Positions 6,241 to 7,637 of a stretch of DNA of 7,637 bases are shown here, in pieces (position 1 is the first letter of the stretch; every line of letters begins with the position of its first letter). The stretch lies in assembly GCA_023231265.1 (NCBI GenBank), contig JALNVT010000122.1, positions 1 to 7,637 of the forward strand, read 5' to 3'. The notes under the pieces are model-generated. The model did no database searches. It worked only from the letters and a program-made list of their open reading frames with translations, and was not told where the DNA came from. The DNA comes from Sphaerochaetaceae bacterium (lineage in GTDB: Bacteria > Spirochaetota > Spirochaetia > Sphaerochaetales > Sphaerochaetaceae). Made by a program: the position numbers and the translations under genes.

Positions 6241-6256
6241 TGCTTTATTTAAAGCA
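6241..6256. promoter_or_regulatory. 16-bp dyad in the divergent spacer, possible operator
   Basis: TGCTTTA (6241-6247) and TAAAGCA (6250-6256) are perfect 7-bp inverted arms around TT. The site lies upstream of both divergent transcription units, as an operator or activator site for a dimeric regulator would. The regulator is unknown and no regulator gene is in the window. Confidence 0.35.
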
Positions 6257-6319
6257 ACTAATACAACAAAAATACACAAAACTGTTAAAAAAGAAAACTC
6301 CATTTATCAAAAAAATAGT

Positions 6320-6348
6320 TTGCCAACTCTCTATGATAGTGATACTAT
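6320..6348 (+). promoter_or_regulatory. Candidate promoter of the EEP enzyme gene, abutting its ATG
   Basis: TTGCCA (6320-6325, 5/6 to the -35) is followed by a 17-nt spacer and TACTAT (6343-6348, 4/6 to the -10). The ATG at 6356 is 7 nt past the -10, so the transcript would start at or next to the start codon. The inverted repeat GATAGT-gat-ACTATC (6335-6349) overlaps the -10 and could be an operator. Confidence 0.35.
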
Positions 6349-6349
6349 C
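6335..6349. repeat. Inverted repeat GATAGT / ACTATC before the EEP gene
   Basis: Perfect 6-bp arms (6335-6340 and 6344-6349) are separated by GAT. It lies 6 nt before the ATG and overlaps the candidate -10. As DNA it could bind a repressor. If transcription starts further upstream, the RNA hairpin would stand where a ribosome binding site is expected, and none is present. Confidence 0.4.
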
Positions 6350-6355
6350 TATTTT

Positions 6356-7465
6356 ATGAAGATAAAAAACAAAGTCCTGACAGGCATCCTCTGTGCTTTA
6401 ATAATTGCTCTTATTGTAGCTGCCGTATATGTTCTCTATGTCGTACTACAATATTCCAGAATAGAAGATAATCAACAATTAGAAATACAAACATCTCAAT
6501 CTACATTAAGTTCCCTTGAAGCAGGGAAAACATATACAGCATTGACTTACAACATTGGATTTGGTGCCTACAGTCCTTCCTACAGTTTCTTTATGGATAC
6601 AGGAGTCATGAAAGATGGGACAAAGGTTCAAGGTAAATATGGAAGAGCTTTCAGCAAAGAGGATGTATTGAAAAATACCAATGGTGTTATTGATCAAATA
6701 GCTTTATTGGATCCTAACTTCATTTTGATGCAAGAAGTTGATACTGACAGTACAAGAAGTTATGGAATAAATCAGGTTGAAATGGCAAAAGATAATTTTG
6801 ATGATATGGCAAGTGACTTTGCTGTTAACTTTCACAGTAGCTATGCAATAGTGCCAATTACAGATCCACATGGAATTGCAAATGCAGGACTTCTAACATT
6901 CAGTGATGCAGATATAAAAGAAGCAATCAGAAAAAGTTATCCGGTATCAAACTCTTTCCCTGCTAAATATTTTGATTTAGATAGATGTTTTTCAGTCTCT
7001 TTCATACAGGTAGATAATGGAAAAACTCTTTCTTTGATTAACTCTCATATGAGCGCTTACGATAAAGGTGGAATAATAAGAGCAAAACAATTAGAACTTT
7101 TGAATTCCTATGCTCAGGAAGAATATGAAAAAGGAAATTATGTAATAATTGGAGGAGATTTCAATCACGCCCTTGGAACTGATGTTGCCAATGCTTTTGA
7201 GACTCAACAAGAATTCCCAGAATGGGTAAACATTTTAGATGATAAAGATTTAGCAGAATGTTTTCATATTGTTAAAGCCTCCAATAGATTTGAAGTTGCT
7301 ACCTGCAGAACCACAGATATTCCTTATGAAAAAGGTGTAAATTATTCAACAGTTATTGATGGTTTTCTTGTAACAGATAATGTAAAAGCCACAGCTAAAA
7401 ACATCGAAAATGGCTATGCATTCAGTGACCATCAACCAGTTATCATGAGTTTCTCTTTGAACTAA
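6356..7465 (+). CDS. Membrane-anchored endonuclease/exonuclease/phosphatase-fold enzyme
   Basis: From the ATG this is 369 residues. Residues 1-32 are a signal anchor (basic start, then a long hydrophobic helix) that places the catalytic domain outside the cytoplasmic membrane. The EEP fold runs from about 60 to the end: TYNIGFG with N66, LMQEVD with metal ligand E127, INSHMSAYD with H231, IGGDFNH with D268 and N270, VIDGFLV with D335, and the final SDHQPV with D358 and H359. All expected catalytic residues are present. The fold covers Mg-dependent phosphodiesterases and phosphatases, including nucleases, sphingomyelinases and inositol phosphatases. Extracytoplasmic location makes a lipid or sugar phosphodiester more likely than DNA repair, but this is inference. 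An in-frame TTG at 6320 would add 12 polar residues ahead of the anchor and lies in the candidate -35, so the ATG is preferred. No Shine-Dalgarno site is visible. It is divergent from the zinc-ribbon operon. Confidence 0.88.
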   Translation: MKIKNKVLTGILCALIIALIVAAVYVLYVVLQYSRIEDNQQLEIQTSQSTLSSLEAGKTYTALTYNIGFGAYSPSYSFFMDTGVMKDGTKVQGKYGRAFSKEDVLKNTNGVIDQIALLDPNFILMQEVDTDSTRSYGINQVEMAKDNFDDMASDFAVNFHSSYAIVPITDPHGIANAGLLTFSDADIKEAIRKSYPVSNSFPAKYFDLDRCFSVSFIQVDNGKTLSLINSHMSAYDKGGIIRAKQLELLNSYAQEEYEKGNYVIIGGDFNHALGTDVANAFETQQEFPEWVNILDDKDLAECFHIVKASNRFEVATCRTTDIPYEKGVNYSTVIDGFLVTDNVKATAKNIENGYAFSDHQPVIMSFSLN

Positions 7466-7522
7466 ATCAATATTAAATATACTTTAAATTACAATGAAAG
7501 TTATATTTATATTTTTGGGTCT

Positions 7523-7544
7523 TCTAACCTATATGTGGGTTAGA
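7523..7544 (+). terminator. Hairpin after the EEP gene, weak terminator
   Basis: TCTAACC (7523-7529) and GGTTAGA (7538-7544) make a perfect 7-bp stem with an 8-nt loop, 57 nt past the EEP stop. The sequence after it (gcctaattaatttt) is only loosely T-rich, so it may be a processing or partial termination site ahead of the stronger hairpin. Confidence 0.4.
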
Positions 7545-7567
7545 GCCTAATTAATTTTCTCTTTAAG

Positions 7568-7610
7568 TCCCTTTGCTAATTGATTTTATCTGTTAGCAAG
7601 AGGGATTTTT
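7568..7610 (+). terminator. Intrinsic terminator
   Basis: TCCCTTTGCTAA (7568-7579) pairs with TTAGCAAGAGGGA (7593-7605) over 12 bp with a single bulged G. The loop is 13 nt and TTTTT (7606-7610) follows at once. This is the standard intrinsic form on the plus strand and would end the EEP transcript. Its right arm also resembles a ribosome binding site (GAGGG) 6 nt before an ATG at 7611. Confidence 0.7.
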
Positions 7611-7637
7611 ATGTTACTGCAGACCAAAAGTACAGAA
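7611..7637 (+). CDS. Possible start of another ORF, cut by the window edge
   Basis: An ATG at 7611 opens nine codons with no stop (MLLQTKSTE) up to the window end. GAGGG of the terminator arm lies 6 nt ahead of it, so a ribosome could load if the hairpin opened. Nine codons are too few to show that it is a gene. Confidence 0.15.

Noticed and set aside
6320..6355. TTG at 6320 as start of the EEP gene
   Set aside because: It adds 12 polar residues in front of a typical signal anchor, has no SD, and coincides with a -35-like hexamer.
6506..6697. Minus-strand open frame inside the EEP gene
   Set aside because: It is antisense to conserved EEP motifs and shows no support of its own.
1..7637. CRISPR array, insertion sequence, tRNA or rRNA
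   Set aside because: No regularly spaced repeats, transposase motifs, terminal inverted repeats, cloverleaf or rRNA-like sequence were seen.

Overview
The window is AT-rich, gene-dense bacterial DNA with no mobile element, CRISPR array, tRNA or rRNA that I can see. Shine-Dalgarno sites of the AAGGA/GGAGG type precede most genes. Signal peptides, a membrane-domain glycerophosphodiesterase, a two-gene CHR transporter and a DUF2082-type zinc ribbon suggest a low-GC host-associated or anaerobic bacterium. My best guess is a Treponema-like spirochaete, with a clostridial Firmicute as the alternative. This is inference from gene content only.

Left part (1-2466, minus strand): a secreted gluzincin-type metallopeptidase (peptidase MA-like), cut by the window edge, and upstream of it a 579-residue membrane protein with a C-terminal GDPD catalytic domain. 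An intergenic stretch (2467-2691) follows. It holds a terminator-like hairpin for the operon to its right and a weak promoter for the GDPD gene.

Middle (2692-6150, minus strand): seven tightly packed genes that look like one operon. In transcription order they are a zinc-ribbon protein, an unrecognised membrane protein, a CYTH-domain phosphatase/cyclase-like protein, a PpiC-type parvulin, ribonuclease HI, and two short-chain chromate-transporter-family subunits. Gaps run from 15 nt down to overlaps. At four of the six junctions the ribosome binding site lies inside the last codons of the gene before it, so translation is probably coupled. The set mixes housekeeping functions (RNA:DNA hybrid removal, prolyl isomerisation) with transport and has no obvious single pathway.

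Right part (6151-7637): a 205-nt divergent spacer carrying promoter candidates and two dyads, then a plus-strand membrane-anchored endonuclease/exonuclease/phosphatase-fold enzyme. Two hairpins follow it. The second is a good intrinsic terminator whose right arm could also serve as ribosome binding site for a possible ORF starting at 7611.

Three start sites need care. For the CYTH gene, the second transporter subunit and the EEP enzyme, an in-frame TTG lies just upstream, but the ATG is better supported. The genes at 655 (minus) and 6356 (plus) lack a Shine-Dalgarno site and each has a promoter-like pair ending 6-7 nt before the ATG, so both may make leaderless mRNA. I found mostly recognisable families and no clear-cut new system; the more unusual signals are in gene junctions and regulatory sequence.
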